From positions 2,480,001 through 2,544,000 of the forward strand of contig CAWAGG010000006.1 of NCBI GenBank assembly GCA_963781595.1: a stretch of DNA of 64,000 nucleotides. Direction: 5' to 3'. The notes beneath the pieces are model-generated. The model searched no databases, was not told the origin of the DNA, and was given only the letters and a program-made list of their open reading frames with translations. Both the position numbers and the translations under genes were made by a program. Origin of the DNA: JBEDUK01 sp963781595. GTDB lineage: Bacteria; Actinomycetota; UBA4738. Each line of letters opens with the position of its first letter. Positions within the stretch are counted from its first letter, which is position 1. This document shows positions 1-8,104 of the stretch, piece after piece.

Positions 1-1495
1 AGCAGTCGTCGAACGTCGTGTGCTGTGCGAGCTCCTCGCGTGTGACTTGCCGGTCGCCGGTCCATGGCTTCGCCGGCTTCCAGAGGTTGGTGGCGACCTG
101 CCTGCGGGCGCTGATGAGCGCCTTCTCCCGGGACCGGAAGTCCCATGGCCCGAGCTTGCGGATCGGCAGCTTGTCGCCGATCGCGCGCGCGTCGAACGCG
201 TAGATCCAGGAGTCGTCGGTGCCCGCGCGCTCGTTGTGATCGAACATGGGGTAGTCGCGCTCGTTGACCGCCGCGAGGATCGCCCGCCGCTCAGGTGAGT
301 CCGCCGGCTCGAGGTGCTTGAAGAGGAACTTCGACGCGAACTGGAAGCGCGTCGCGCGGTAGTAGCGCACGCGCTCGTAGTGCAGCAGCGCGCGGTACAT
401 GTCCGTGCCGTGGAGCTCGAAGCTCTTGCCCAGCGCCGCGGCGTCCTCGAAGGCCTGCGCCGCGCCCTGGCCATAGGTCGGCAGCATCGGGTGAGCGGCG
501 TCGCCCACCAGGCCCACGCGACCCTCCGTCCAGCTCTCGAGCGCGTCCCGGTCGTAGAGCCCCCACTTCGTCGGGTTCTCGATCAGGCTGGTGAGCGCGA
601 CGACGTCGTCGTGACGGGGGTCGCCCGCGAACGCCTTGCTCATGTTGCCGACCATCTCGTCGCGGTCGGCGGGGAACCAGTCGCCCTCTTCGCGCTCGAA
701 CTCGTCGGCGTTGGGCTCGTAGTAAGCGAGCCACACGTTGAGCAGCTCGCCACCGCGGACCCAGTACGTGAGATGCTGCGCCGTCGGGGTCTCGCGGGAG
801 TCCATCGACATCGTCTCGATGGGGTTGAAGTCGAGCGGGCTGCCGTCGGGCTTGCGCGCGGCGGCGACCTTGTCTCGCGGGACCAGGCCGCGGTAGACGA
901 CGACCTCGGTCCAGCGCTTGGTCGACACGCCTGGCCAGACCGCCTCCAGCACCTGGGAGTTGATCCCGTCGGCGCCGATCAGCAGGTCGCCGGTCTCCGT
1001 CGTGCCGTCGGAGAACGTCACCGTCACGGACTCCTCGTCCTGGCTGACGGAATCCAGGTGCTTGCCCACGTGGACCTGGATCGGGCAGTTGGCGCCCGTC
1101 TCCGGCGCGAACTCGAGGACCCGCTTGTGGAGGCACATCAGCAGGTCCATGCGGTGCATGTGGTGGAAGCCGGCGTTGTCGCCGGCCGACGTGTTGTGGT
1201 CGAGCGGCTTGCGCGTGATGTGGCCGTCCTCCCAGACCATCCGCGTCTCGCTGAGGATCGCCGCCCTGCCGCCGTCGATCGCGCCGTCGGGGCCCTTGGG
1301 GTCGCCGCCGTCGAGGTCGACGCCCAGCCAGCGCGACAGCCGCGCGCCGTTCGGGGGGATGTTCAGCCCCGCTCCCGCGGTGCTCGGCGCGCTGGTCTGC
1401 TCAAAGACGTCGATCGCCGTGAATGCGCCCGACTCCCGCAGCGCCAGAGCCGTCATCAGACCCGCCATGCCTCCACCGGCGATAAGCGCCCGCAT
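1..1495 (-). CDS. FAD-dependent monooxygenase (salicylate hydroxylase-like), 3' end cut by window edge
   Basis: 498 codons are visible and the C-terminus lies beyond the window. The protein starts MRALIAGGGMAGL, a GxGxxG dinucleotide-binding loop, and has GLVGDAAHPMLPTYGQG, the second FAD-contacting GD motif of PHBH-fold (group A) flavin monooxygenases, about residue 320. The family hydroxylates aromatic substrates with NAD(P)H and O2 in the cytoplasm; the substrate cannot be told from sequence. The ATG at 1495 is chosen because GGAGG lies 6 nt upstream. It is oriented like the small genes that follow it upstream but is separated from them by about 260 bp, so it probably has its own promoter. 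Family assignment is firm, substrate is not. Confidence 0.85.
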   Translation of the reverse strand, partial: MRALIAGGGMAGLMTALALRESGAFTAIDVFEQTSAPSTAGAGLNIPPNGARLSRWLGVDLDGGDPKGPDGAIDGGRAAILSETRMVWEDGHITRKPLDHNTSAGDNAGFHHMHRMDLLMCLHKRVLEFAPETGANCPIQVHVGKHLDSVSQDEESVTVTFSDGTTETGDLLIGADGINSQVLEAVWPGVSTKRWTEVVVYRGLVPRDKVAAARKPDGSPLDFNPIETMSMDSRETPTAQHLTYWVRGGELLNVWLAYYEPNADEFEREEGDWFPADRDEMVGNMSKAFAGDPRHDDVVALTSLIENPTKWGLYDRDALESWTEGRVGLVGDAAHPMLPTYGQGAAQAFEDAAALGKSFELHGTDMYRALLHYERVRYYRATRFQFASKFLFKHLEPADSPERRAILAAVNERDYPMFDHNERAGTDDSWIYAFDARAIGDKLPIRKLGPWDFRSREKALISARRQVATNLWKPAKPWTGDRQVTREELAQHTTFDDC

Positions 1496-1758
1496 CAGCC
1501 CCTCCAGTTCCTCTCTCCACGGGTGGCGTCCGACGGCGCCGTCGGCGCCGTCTGAACCGACCGCGCCGAGCGCCAGTCGCGACGGCGCTCGATCACGCTG
1601 CGTGTTGCTATGCCATCCGGCCGAGCCGCCGACCGATCGCTCACCTTTCTGCCTTTCGCCCAGCGTGATCCAGAGTCGAGGGTATCTGATGCCGGACAAG
1701 GAACCGAGGGCGCGCTTCGTGACATGCCCGCACCCCCGCATGGTGGACCGGCGCGTCG

Positions 1759-1991
1759 CTAGGCGTCGTCGGCTTCCCCGTAGACAGCCCCTCCGCACTC
1801 CGACTCGGCCAGGACGTAGAGCGGCACGCTACGGTTAGGCGCTGCTTGAAGCATTCGGCATGACACCAGTACGTCGCCGCTCGTTCTGGCGCGAGCTCCC
1901 GCTCTGCGGCCACGACCAACTGAAGTTGGCACGGATCGAGTCGACCTTCTCTGAAGGTACGGCCGCAGAAGACGCACATGCACTCGCTCAT
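1759..1991 (-). pseudogene. Small CxxC/HxECF zinc-ribbon-like protein, frameshifted
   Basis: The first frame reads MSECMCVFCGRTF, then DPC, then CHAECFKQRL, a C-x2-C plus C-H-x2-C pattern that suggests a small metal-binding protein. At about 1832-1840 the frame is lost: continuing in the first frame gives low-complexity Arg/Ser text, whereas the next frame gives RSVPLYVLAES and a short tail ending at a stop at 1759. The two halves join into one sensible protein of about 77 residues, so one base appears to be missing or extra. It looks like a short uncharacterised family seen in high-GC bacteria (recalled, not searched). Function unknown. It could be a real pseudogene or a sequencing error. 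Confidence 0.55.
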
Positions 1992-2093
1992 CGACCGCAA
2001 GCGCATCCGCCGCCGGGTGACATTCCGGAGCACTGGCAGGCGAAACGGGTTGTCCCTCGACACGCGAGCTTCCGCCCGAGCGGGGACGCCGAG

Positions 2094-2504
2094 TCAGGGT
2101 CGAACGTGGATCCTTCGGCTCATCCGGTCCACGAGCCGGCCGTCATGGTACGCCTCCGCAGTGACCCGGTACGTCCCCGCGCACGCCGGGAACGTGGGCG
2201 TGAGGACGGTCACCTTGACGTCTCGGCTCACCCTCGCGTGGTGATGATCGCGGAAGCCGTCGATGCATGGTCCGGTGAAGACGAAGCGATACTGGACGTA
2301 GACCGACCTCTCGCCGCACCCTCGGTACGACGCGCGAGCCCAGATGTCGTCGCCGACACGCGCGTGACGCGGCCTGACCTTTGCCCGCACCTTCACGCAG
2401 GGATGTTGAACGTGGATCGGGGCGGCGGTGGCCTCGAAGGGCACCGTCAACGTGAGGGCTACGGCAATCGCCAGCGCCGCGAGGACCGAAATCGTGCGCC
2501 GCAT
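2094..2504 (-). CDS. Small secreted protein of unknown function
   Basis: 136 residues. The N-terminus MRRTISVLAALAIAVALTL followed by an ATAA-type cleavage region is a classical Sec signal peptide, so the mature protein of about 108 residues is extracellular or cell-wall located. It has four cysteines in the mature part, which could form two disulfides, and alternating hydrophobic residues suggesting a beta-sandwich. I recognise no family. The ATG at 2504 is supported by GGGGAGG just upstream. Isolated between two frame-broken genes on the same strand. That it is a real expressed gene rests on the signal peptide and Shine-Dalgarno sequence. Confidence 0.65.
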   Translation of the reverse strand: MRRTISVLAALAIAVALTLTVPFEATAAPIHVQHPCVKVRAKVRPRHARVGDDIWARASYRGCGERSVYVQYRFVFTGPCIDGFRDHHHARVSRDVKVTVLTPTFPACAGTYRVTAEAYHDGRLVDRMSRRIHVRP

Positions 2505-2672
2505 GCCACCTCCCCATCCGTTCTTCTGCCCGCTCCCGGTTCGCGGAGGTTACACGCGCTCATCCCGCCCGCCGAGGCTTGCGGAGCGTGGCGAGCCGTC
2601 GCGTTGCTGCCAGTGACCTTATCCCACGCTGGCAGGCCGATCGACATCTCGCCTGGGTAGGTGCCGTTGGGA

Positions 2673-3389
2673 TCACGGGTTGAACGATGGCCCGTCGTAT
2701 GGGTCGTCGAGATTGGCGCGGAACACCTCCAGAGTCGACTCCGCGATCAGCTGCTCGACAAGCGCGTTCGAACCGCCGACGTAGGTCGAGGAGGCGTCGA
2801 TGTCCGTCGAGACGAACCATGCCCGGTCGGCCGGCCACCAGAAGCTCGGCGGAGCATCGAGCGCCCGCCCGCGACCGTTGCCAGCCGACTCCTCCATCCA
2901 TCCTCTGTGGAGGTAGCACGTATCCCTCGGGGCGACGTTCACGAGGGCGTCTCGATCGAGGTCCTGTCCGTTCACCCCGAGGTAGCCACGCCAGACGAGC
3001 AGCCAGAGCTCCTCGGGCGTGGCAGTGGCTTTCGGCGAGGATGTCCGTCAGCCGATCCACGTATGCGCGCACCAACTGCCCCTCCATGGGACGGTTCGAT
3101 CCGCGTCCATGCCACGAGGTGCCGTCGGCTCGAACTATGAGGTCGTAGATGGACGAGGCTCGGTGAAGCGGCTTGCCGCTCCACGCGCTGATCTCGGCCC
3201 ACGATACGTCGCGTCCGGCCTGCTGCGCGTTCTTTCCCCACACACGCGTGCAGGGTGAAGCACTCTCGCGTAGCCATCGAAGCCGTCGGGGATCCATCCC
3301 CGAACCGATCGATACGGACCCAGCGCGCCAGTCCACCAATCCAGGGCGGCGTGGTCCTTCACCGGCACGTCGTCGATATGCACGATCAC
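2673..3389 (-). pseudogene. Hypothetical protein gene with two frameshifts
   Basis: Three successive reading frames join into one plausible protein of about 238 residues. Frame 1 begins MIVHIDDVPVKDHAALDWW and runs to GYARVLHPARV. The frame changes near 3240 (GTGTGTGGGG) and continues WGKNAQQAGRDVSWAEIS to DRLTDILAES. It changes again between about 3024 and 3048 and continues TATPEELWLLVWRGY, then WWPADRAWFVSTDIDASSTY and STYVGGSNALV to the stop at 2673. The motifs PEELW and FVSTDIDASSTYVGGS resemble a conserved actinobacterial hypothetical family (from memory). No function known. Two breaks in one gene mean it is either decayed or mis-sequenced. Confidence 0.6.
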
Positions 3390-3456
3390 CGTCAGTCCTA
3401 GCCTCCAATAGCTTCACGCGTCCGAGGATCTAACCACGAGCGTCATGTACGGCGGC

Positions 3457-3480
3457 GGCTTCATGTGACCTTATGAAGCC
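3457..3480. repeat. Inverted repeat GGCTTCAT-N8-ATGAAGCC
   Basis: Perfect 8-bp arms with an 8-nt spacer between the frame-broken gene (start 3389) and the unknown gene ending at 3518. It lies about 70 bp upstream of the former's start, so it could be an operator for it or a second stem of a terminator region. No T-run follows. Confidence 0.4.
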
Positions 3481-3487
3481 CTGGCAT

Positions 3488-3507
3488 GCGTGAGCGACCC
3501 CTCACGC
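3488..3507 (-). terminator. Candidate terminator hairpin after the 5083-3518 gene pair
   Basis: GCGTGAG and CTCACGC are perfect 7-bp arms around a 6-nt loop. The hairpin begins 10 nt past the stop codon at 3518 of the minus-strand gene. No T-tract follows, so intrinsic termination is only a guess. Confidence 0.4.
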
Positions 3508-3517
3508 GACAGCACGG

Positions 3518-4168
3518 CTAACCGCGGAGGCGTGACCCTTCGACATACGGCAACACATCATCGATCCGGACCAGCTCGACCGACGCAAGCGGGAACGCCC
3601 AGCCGTCGATCGTGAGCAATCGGCCGTCCACCTCGGTCCTGGCCACCCAGTCCTCGTCACGCGAGATCACGGCGAACGCGCTCGTCGCACCATCCACCGA
3701 GATCCGCTCCGAGGAGCGCGACACGTCGTCCAGAGAGGCCGGTTCGAGATCCATCGCCCTCAGGCGGTCGGCGATGGCCACCGGGTCCGCGTCGCGTATG
3801 TCCCAGTAGATGTCCGCCAGCACACGCATCGGGCCACCTCCGTGGCCCTTCTTCAAGCGGCTGGTCTCGACATCGAGAGCCGGCTCGCCCTCATGCCTCG
3901 AGCCGTGCAACAGCGAGAGCGCCACCGCATCCATCCCGGAGGCGTAGGAGCCTCCGAGGTACCGATGCCCCTCATACCACCGCGGGAGCCCGTACAGCGG
4001 GAACGGAGCCGACCGGAAGAGCGCCTCTTCGTCGATCCGTCGCCGCTCGCCGTCCTCCAGAGCTTCGGATAGCGTTCGACCTCGTGTCCGATCACCGGTC
4101 TCGTCTCCGACGACCGGCCAGATGCGTTCAGGATCCCGTCGCTCGAGCTCGGCGTCCTCCGCGGCCAT
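3518..4168 (-). CDS. Hypothetical protein, second gene of a two-gene unit
   Basis: 216 residues with no signal peptide or membrane segment. Composition is typical of a real soluble protein (Trp/Tyr-rich stretch APFPLYGLPRWYEGHRYL around residues 56-72). I do not recognise a family. The start lies 12 nt downstream of the stop of the propeller gene (stop at 4181), so the two are very probably co-transcribed. A hairpin follows the stop. The C-terminal third (WVARTEVDGRLLTIDGWAF) is beta-rich. Nothing indicates enzymatic residues. Confidence is in the gene's existence, not in any role. Confidence 0.6.
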   Translation of the reverse strand: MAAEDAELERRDPERIWPVVGDETGDRTRGRTLSEALEDGERRRIDEEALFRSAPFPLYGLPRWYEGHRYLGGSYASGMDAVALSLLHGSRHEGEPALDVETSRLKKGHGGGPMRVLADIYWDIRDADPVAIADRLRAMDLEPASLDDVSRSSERISVDGATSAFAVISRDEDWVARTEVDGRLLTIDGWAFPLASVELVRIDDVLPYVEGSRLRG

Positions 4169-4180
4169 CGCATCCGACGG

Positions 4181-5083
4181 TCAGGGCATCACGGTGACGC
4201 ACCGGATGTCCGGGAGCCCCGAGGCGACCTGAGACCACGTCGAGCCCTCGTCGGTCGAGACGAACAGCCGGCCGTCGCCCGTGCCGAACGCGGCCACGCC
4301 CTGGTCCGGCGCCGCGTCGAGGCACGGGCTGTCGACGTTGTCGTTGAACCACTCAGGCAGGCCGGTCCGGCATCGTTCGAACGAACCGTCCTCGACGCCG
4401 CCCCGGTACACGGCGCTCCGGCTGCCACCGGGCCCCGTCGACGCCGAGACGAGCACGGTCTCCCCGCACCTGGCCACGCCGCGGCAGTACGTCGCGTGGA
4501 GGCCGTCCGTCCGCATCGTCCAGGAATCGCCGCGGTCCCGGCTCACGGCCAGGCCCCGGGCGCACGCGCCGAACACGCGGCTGCCGTCCGCCCACACGCG
4601 ATGGACGTCGGCGTCCACGTCGATCGTCGGCTCCCACGTCGCACCCTCGTCCTTCGTTCGAACGATGCCGCCGACGTGGACGTTCACGTAGACCGTGTTC
4701 GAGTCCTCGGAGATCGAACGCGAATCCGCCGGCGAGCCCCAGGGCGTGTACCACGAGTCCCGGCCTTCGACCCGGTCGAACGCCTCGACCGCCTCGAGGC
4801 CGGCGTCCGTCACCCGCTTGAGGTGCGCCTCGGAGGTCCCGACGACGACCCCGGCCCGGGTGTCCGCGATGCAGGTCGCGCGGAGCGCTTCGACGGTCCC
4901 CCGCAGGACCCAGTCGTCCGCCCCGTCGCTCCGCCACACCTCGCTCGCGGTCACGATCGCCCAGAGCGCCGGGTACTCCGGTCCCAGGGCCGTGATCCTG
5001 CGGCCGGGAAGCTGCACCGAACCGACCCCGCCGCCCGCATCGAACGCGTGGAGGCCGTCGTCGGTCCCGGCCAGGATGCGCAT
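4181..5083 (-). CDS. BNR/Ycf48-type beta-propeller protein
   Basis: 300 residues. Repeated blocks such as VRTKDEGATWEP, VSRDRGDSWTMR and VSTDEGSTWSQV are Asp-box (S/T-x-D-x-G-x-T/S-W) motifs of BNR repeats found in sialidases, VPS10 proteins and Ycf48-like propellers. It therefore folds as a beta-propeller, with no catalytic sialidase residues recognisable. There is no signal peptide, so it appears cytoplasmic. The ATG at 5083 (MRILAGTDDGLHAF) is chosen over longer upstream extensions, which read as low-complexity Arg-rich text. It shares a divergent upstream region with the secreted sugar dehydrogenase. Fold assignment is good; function is unknown. Confidence 0.7.
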   Translation of the reverse strand: MRILAGTDDGLHAFDAGGGVGSVQLPGRRITALGPEYPALWAIVTASEVWRSDGADDWVLRGTVEALRATCIADTRAGVVVGTSEAHLKRVTDAGLEAVEAFDRVEGRDSWYTPWGSPADSRSISEDSNTVYVNVHVGGIVRTKDEGATWEPTIDVDADVHRVWADGSRVFGACARGLAVSRDRGDSWTMRTDGLHATYCRGVARCGETVLVSASTGPGGSRSAVYRGGVEDGSFERCRTGLPEWFNDNVDSPCLDAAPDQGVAAFGTGDGRLFVSTDEGSTWSQVASGLPDIRCVTVMP

Positions 5084-5125
5084 GCCGGCATCTTGCCACA
5101 GATGTCCCGTGAACCCCCAGGACCG

Positions 5126-5140
5126 CGTAGACGAACTACG
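5126..5140. promoter_or_regulatory. CGTAG-N5-CTACG palindrome, candidate LuxR-type regulator site
   Basis: Perfect 5-bp arms around ACGAA, 73 bp upstream of the sugar dehydrogenase start and 43 bp upstream of the divergent propeller gene. The same palindrome occurs at 42682, 43629 and, with one mismatch, 41848. Its role is inferred from position only. Confidence 0.45.
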
Positions 5141-5160
5141 ACATGCACATCGTGACGACA

Positions 5161-5177
5161 TGACGTCCGCTACGTCA
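5161..5177. promoter_or_regulatory. TGACGT-N5-ACGTCA inverted repeat upstream of sugar dehydrogenase
   Basis: Perfect 6-bp arms, extendable to 7 with flanking A/T, about 36 bp upstream of the GTG at 5213. Its right half GCTACGTC equals the right half of the palindrome at 43625-43647, so it may be a variant binding site of the same regulator. Confidence 0.4.
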
Positions 5178-5212
5178 TCATCGCTGCCCGTACGAGATCG
5201 CAAGGGGGGAAC

Positions 5213-7618
5213 GTGAGCACGGGGAACCACCGCTGGCGGCCGCTGGTCGCCGGCGCGATCGTGACCGTGAGCCTGCTGGCCGCCGGCTCGCTGCCCTCGT
5301 ACGGGTCGAAGCCCGCGCAGGCGGGCGCCTCCCGCGCGGGGGGCGAGCTGTTCGGCCCCGGCACCCATGGCTCGGCACACCCCGCGCACGCGCGGGCGCT
5401 CCCGGACGGGTTCGAGGACCAGATCGCGTTCCAGGGGCTGACGAACCCCCTCGCGCTCGCCTTCGCGCCGAACGGCAAGATCTACGTCGCGGAGAAGAGC
5501 GGCGTCATCGAGGTCTTCGACGGCCCGAACGACCAGACGCCGACGCGGTTCGCCGACCTCTCCCCCGCGGTGCACGACTACTGGGACCGTGGGCTCCTGG
5601 GCCTGGCGATCGACCCGAGCTTCCCGGCGAAACCCTACGTCTACGTCCTCTACTCGCTGAACGCGCCGATCGGGGGCCAGCCGCCCGTCTGGCACGACCA
5701 GGCCGGGAACGACAACTGTTCGACGCCGCCGGGCGCCCAGACCGACGGCTGCGTGATCGGCGCGCGGCTGTCCCGTCTGACCGCGGACGACGCGACGGAC
5801 ACGATGGTCTCCAACAGCGAGAAGATCCTGATCGAGAGCTGGTGCCAGCAGTACCCGAGCCATTCGATCGGTCACCTGGCCTTCGGCCCGGACGGCGCGC
5901 TGTACGTGAGCGGCGGCGAGGGCGCCAGTTTCGACTGGGCGGACTACGGCCAAGGCGGCGGCAGCCTCCCAGGCACACCGACGCCGAAGAACCCATGCGG
6001 GGACCCCCCGACCGGCATCGGCGGCAACCAGCAGCCACCCACGGCGCGCGGCGGCGCCCTGCGCAGCCAGAGCCTCAGGCGCCCTGCCGGCGAGCCGGTC
6101 CTGCTGAACGGCGCGATCCTGCGCGTCGACCCGTCCGACGGCAAGGGCCTACCGGACAACCCGCTCGCCTGGAGCTCGGATGCGAACGCCCGCCGGATCG
6201 TCGCCTACGGCCTGCGGAACCCGTTCCGCTTCACGATACGGCCCGGGACGGACGAGGTCTGGATCGGGGACGTCGGGTGGGGCGACTGGGAGGAGATCGA
6301 TCGCCTCGCGAACCCGCTGGACACACCCGACAACTTCGGCTGGCCCTGTTACGAGGGCCCCGTCCGGCAGGCGGGGTACGCGGGCCTCGACATGTGCACC
6401 GCGCTCTACGCCGATCAGGTCGATCCGGAGACACCCCCGTACTTCACCTACAACCACTACCAGAACATCGTGCCCGGAGAGGGATGCAGCGTCGGGAGCT
6501 CCTCGATCACGGGGCTCGCGTTCGCCGACACCCAGCAGTACCCGGCGGAGTACCAGGGGGCGCTGTTCTTCGGCGACCACTCCCGCAACTGCATCTGGGT
6601 GATGCTCCCCGGCTCGAACGGTGACCCGGACCCCGCGAACATCCAGCCGTTCGTCCAGGATCCGAACTCGCACCCCGTCGACCTGGAGGTCGGCCCGAAC
6701 GGCGACCTGTTCTACGTCGACATGGAGGACGGCACGATCCACGAGATCGTGTACTTCAGCTCGAACCAGCCCCCGCTGGCAGTCGCGACGGCCGACCCGA
6801 CCGACGGGCCTGTGCCGTTGACGGTGCACTTCGACGGGACCGGCTCGAGCGATCCGGACGGCGACCCCATCACCTATTCGTGGGACCTGGACGGCGACGG
6901 CGTGTACGGCGATTCGGCGTCACCGACCCCGACGTACGTGTACCAGGACCCCGGGCCCGTGCAGGTGCGGCTCCGTGTGAGCGACGATCAGGGCGGCACC
7001 GCGACCAGCTCGCCCATCACGATCACTCCCGGCAACACCCCGCCGGTCCCGACGATCGAGGCGCCCACGGGAGGCCTGGATTGGGTCGTCGGGCAGCAGA
7101 TCGACTTCGCCGGGTCGGCCGACGATGCCGAGGATGGTCCCGAACCGTCCTGGCGCCTGTCCTGGACGTTGGTGCTCCATCATTGCCCGTCCGACTGCCA
7201 CACGCACACGATCGAGACGTGGTCCGGTACCGACGGCGGTTCGTTCGCCGCGCCGGATCACGGGTACCCCTCTCACCTCGAGCTCGTCCTCACGGCCACC
7301 GACGCCGGAGGGCTCCAGGCCACGACCACCGTCGAGCTCGACCCCAAGACCGTCGTGCTGACGTTCAAGTCGACCGGCAACAAGCACCTGCAGCTCGTCG
7401 TCGACGGGGAGGCAGCGAAGGCCCCGTTCACCCGCACCGTGATCGTCGGATCGCAGAACTCGCTGTTCGCGCCGTCGCCGCAGACCAAGAAGAAGACCTT
7501 CGGGTTCGCCGCGTGGTCGGATCACGGAGCGCAGAGCCACGACATCGTGGCGGGGTCGAAGCCGAAGACCTTCAAGGCGAGCTTCGTGCGCGTCACGTTC
7601 GGCGTCCTGCGGCTCTGA
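5213..7618 (+). CDS. Secreted PQQ-dependent sugar dehydrogenase (Asd/GDH family) with PKD domain
   Basis: 801 residues. The GTG start is preceded by AAGGGGGGA. Residues 1-25 form a signal peptide. Residues about 62-515 are a soluble-GDH-like six-bladed propeller with LALAFAPNGKIYVAEKSG, RGLLGLAIDPSF, HLAFGPDGALYVSGG, VAYGLRNPFRF and DVGWGDWEEID, the family's typical blocks. This family oxidises aldoses extracellularly with PQQ, but the catalytic residues cannot all be placed by eye. A PKD domain (about 520-603; TGSSDPDGDPITYSWDLDGD) and a second Ig/cadherin-like domain follow, probably for binding glycans or the wall. Next to a polysaccharide locus, a role in sugar oxidation outside the cell fits. 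Divergent from the propeller gene. Confidence 0.85.
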   Translation: MSTGNHRWRPLVAGAIVTVSLLAAGSLPSYGSKPAQAGASRAGGELFGPGTHGSAHPAHARALPDGFEDQIAFQGLTNPLALAFAPNGKIYVAEKSGVIEVFDGPNDQTPTRFADLSPAVHDYWDRGLLGLAIDPSFPAKPYVYVLYSLNAPIGGQPPVWHDQAGNDNCSTPPGAQTDGCVIGARLSRLTADDATDTMVSNSEKILIESWCQQYPSHSIGHLAFGPDGALYVSGGEGASFDWADYGQGGGSLPGTPTPKNPCGDPPTGIGGNQQPPTARGGALRSQSLRRPAGEPVLLNGAILRVDPSDGKGLPDNPLAWSSDANARRIVAYGLRNPFRFTIRPGTDEVWIGDVGWGDWEEIDRLANPLDTPDNFGWPCYEGPVRQAGYAGLDMCTALYADQVDPETPPYFTYNHYQNIVPGEGCSVGSSSITGLAFADTQQYPAEYQGALFFGDHSRNCIWVMLPGSNGDPDPANIQPFVQDPNSHPVDLEVGPNGDLFYVDMEDGTIHEIVYFSSNQPPLAVATADPTDGPVPLTVHFDGTGSSDPDGDPITYSWDLDGDGVYGDSASPTPTYVYQDPGPVQVRLRVSDDQGGTATSSPITITPGNTPPVPTIEAPTGGLDWVVGQQIDFAGSADDAEDGPEPSWRLSWTLVLHHCPSDCHTHTIETWSGTDGGSFAAPDHGYPSHLELVLTATDAGGLQATTTVELDPKTVVLTFKSTGNKHLQLVVDGEAAKAPFTRTVIVGSQNSLFAPSPQTKKKTFGFAAWSDHGAQSHDIVAGSKPKTFKASFVRVTFGVLRL

Positions 7619-7634
7619 CCGAAGCCGGACGCGC

Positions 7635-7669
7635 GACGACCCCCGGGGAAGGTTCCCCCGGGGGTCGTC
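7635..7669 (+). terminator. GC-rich terminator-like hairpin after sugar dehydrogenase
   Basis: GACGACCCCCGGGG and its complement form a 16-17 bp stem with a 2-nt loop and one bulge, starting 16 nt after the stop at 7618. No T-run follows, as is common in actinobacterial hairpins. It is the strongest stem in this part of the window. Confidence 0.7.
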
Positions 7670-7711
7670 ATGCCTTGTACTCGGTATGCGGTTGGTGTTC
7701 GTCGGAACGGT

Positions 7712-7730
7712 CGGCCCGTCCGGCGGGCCG
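7712..7730 (-). terminator. Hairpin at the 3' end of the polysaccharide operon
   Basis: CGGCCCG-TCCGG-CGGGCCG, perfect 7-bp arms, 28 nt past the stop (7758) of the last minus-strand gene. With the hairpin at 7635-7669 it separates two convergent units. No T-tract. Confidence 0.45.
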
Positions 7731-7757
7731 GCGGTCGCTCGCTGGGTCGGTCGGGCC

Positions 7758-8087
7758 TCAGGCGCTCCGGAGCCGGTCGCCCGCGGCCGGGTCGCCGTCG
7801 TCCCTCGTAGCCCGGGCGGCCTCGCTGAGCTGCGTCTCCGACCCGGAGAGCCCGTCGAGGAACTCCTCCAGGGGCCGGAGCAAGTGTGCCCGGCGCCCCG
7901 GCTGCCGCGGCCATGGCGCCGCCGGATCGTCCAGGCGCCGCAGGATCTGAACGGCCAGCCGGAGCTCGTCCTGCGCCCGACGCAGGTGCGATCCGCACTG
8001 GACGATCGACGTCAACGCCCGGTTGTAGGTGACGGGGCCGAGGTCGGCCTCCGCCGTCGTTCCCGTCGCTTCACCCATCGGATCCAT
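7758..8087 (-). CDS. Small helical protein, last gene of the polysaccharide operon
   Basis: 109 residues starting MDPMGEATGTTAEAD. The middle (residues about 18-60) is predicted amphipathic helix by pattern (LTSIVQCGSHLRRAQDELRL), and the C-terminus is Arg/Asp-rich. No signal peptide, membrane segment or known family. The ATG at 8087 lies 17 nt after the stop of the DegT aminotransferase, so it is the terminal gene of the operon. Unknown function. It could be dispensable or regulatory. Confidence 0.5.
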   Translation of the reverse strand: MDPMGEATGTTAEADLGPVTYNRALTSIVQCGSHLRRAQDELRLAVQILRRLDDPAAPWPRQPGRRAHLLRPLEEFLDGLSGSETQLSEAARATRDDGDPAAGDRLRSA

Positions 8088-8104
8088 CGCTGCGCCTCCC
8101 CCGT

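Noticed and set aside
1532..1552. GACGGCGCCGTC palindrome with repeated GGCGCCGTC upstream of the monooxygenase
   Set aside because: Possible operator, but purely GC dyads of this kind are expected often by chance in this composition, and no second copy was found near a related gene.
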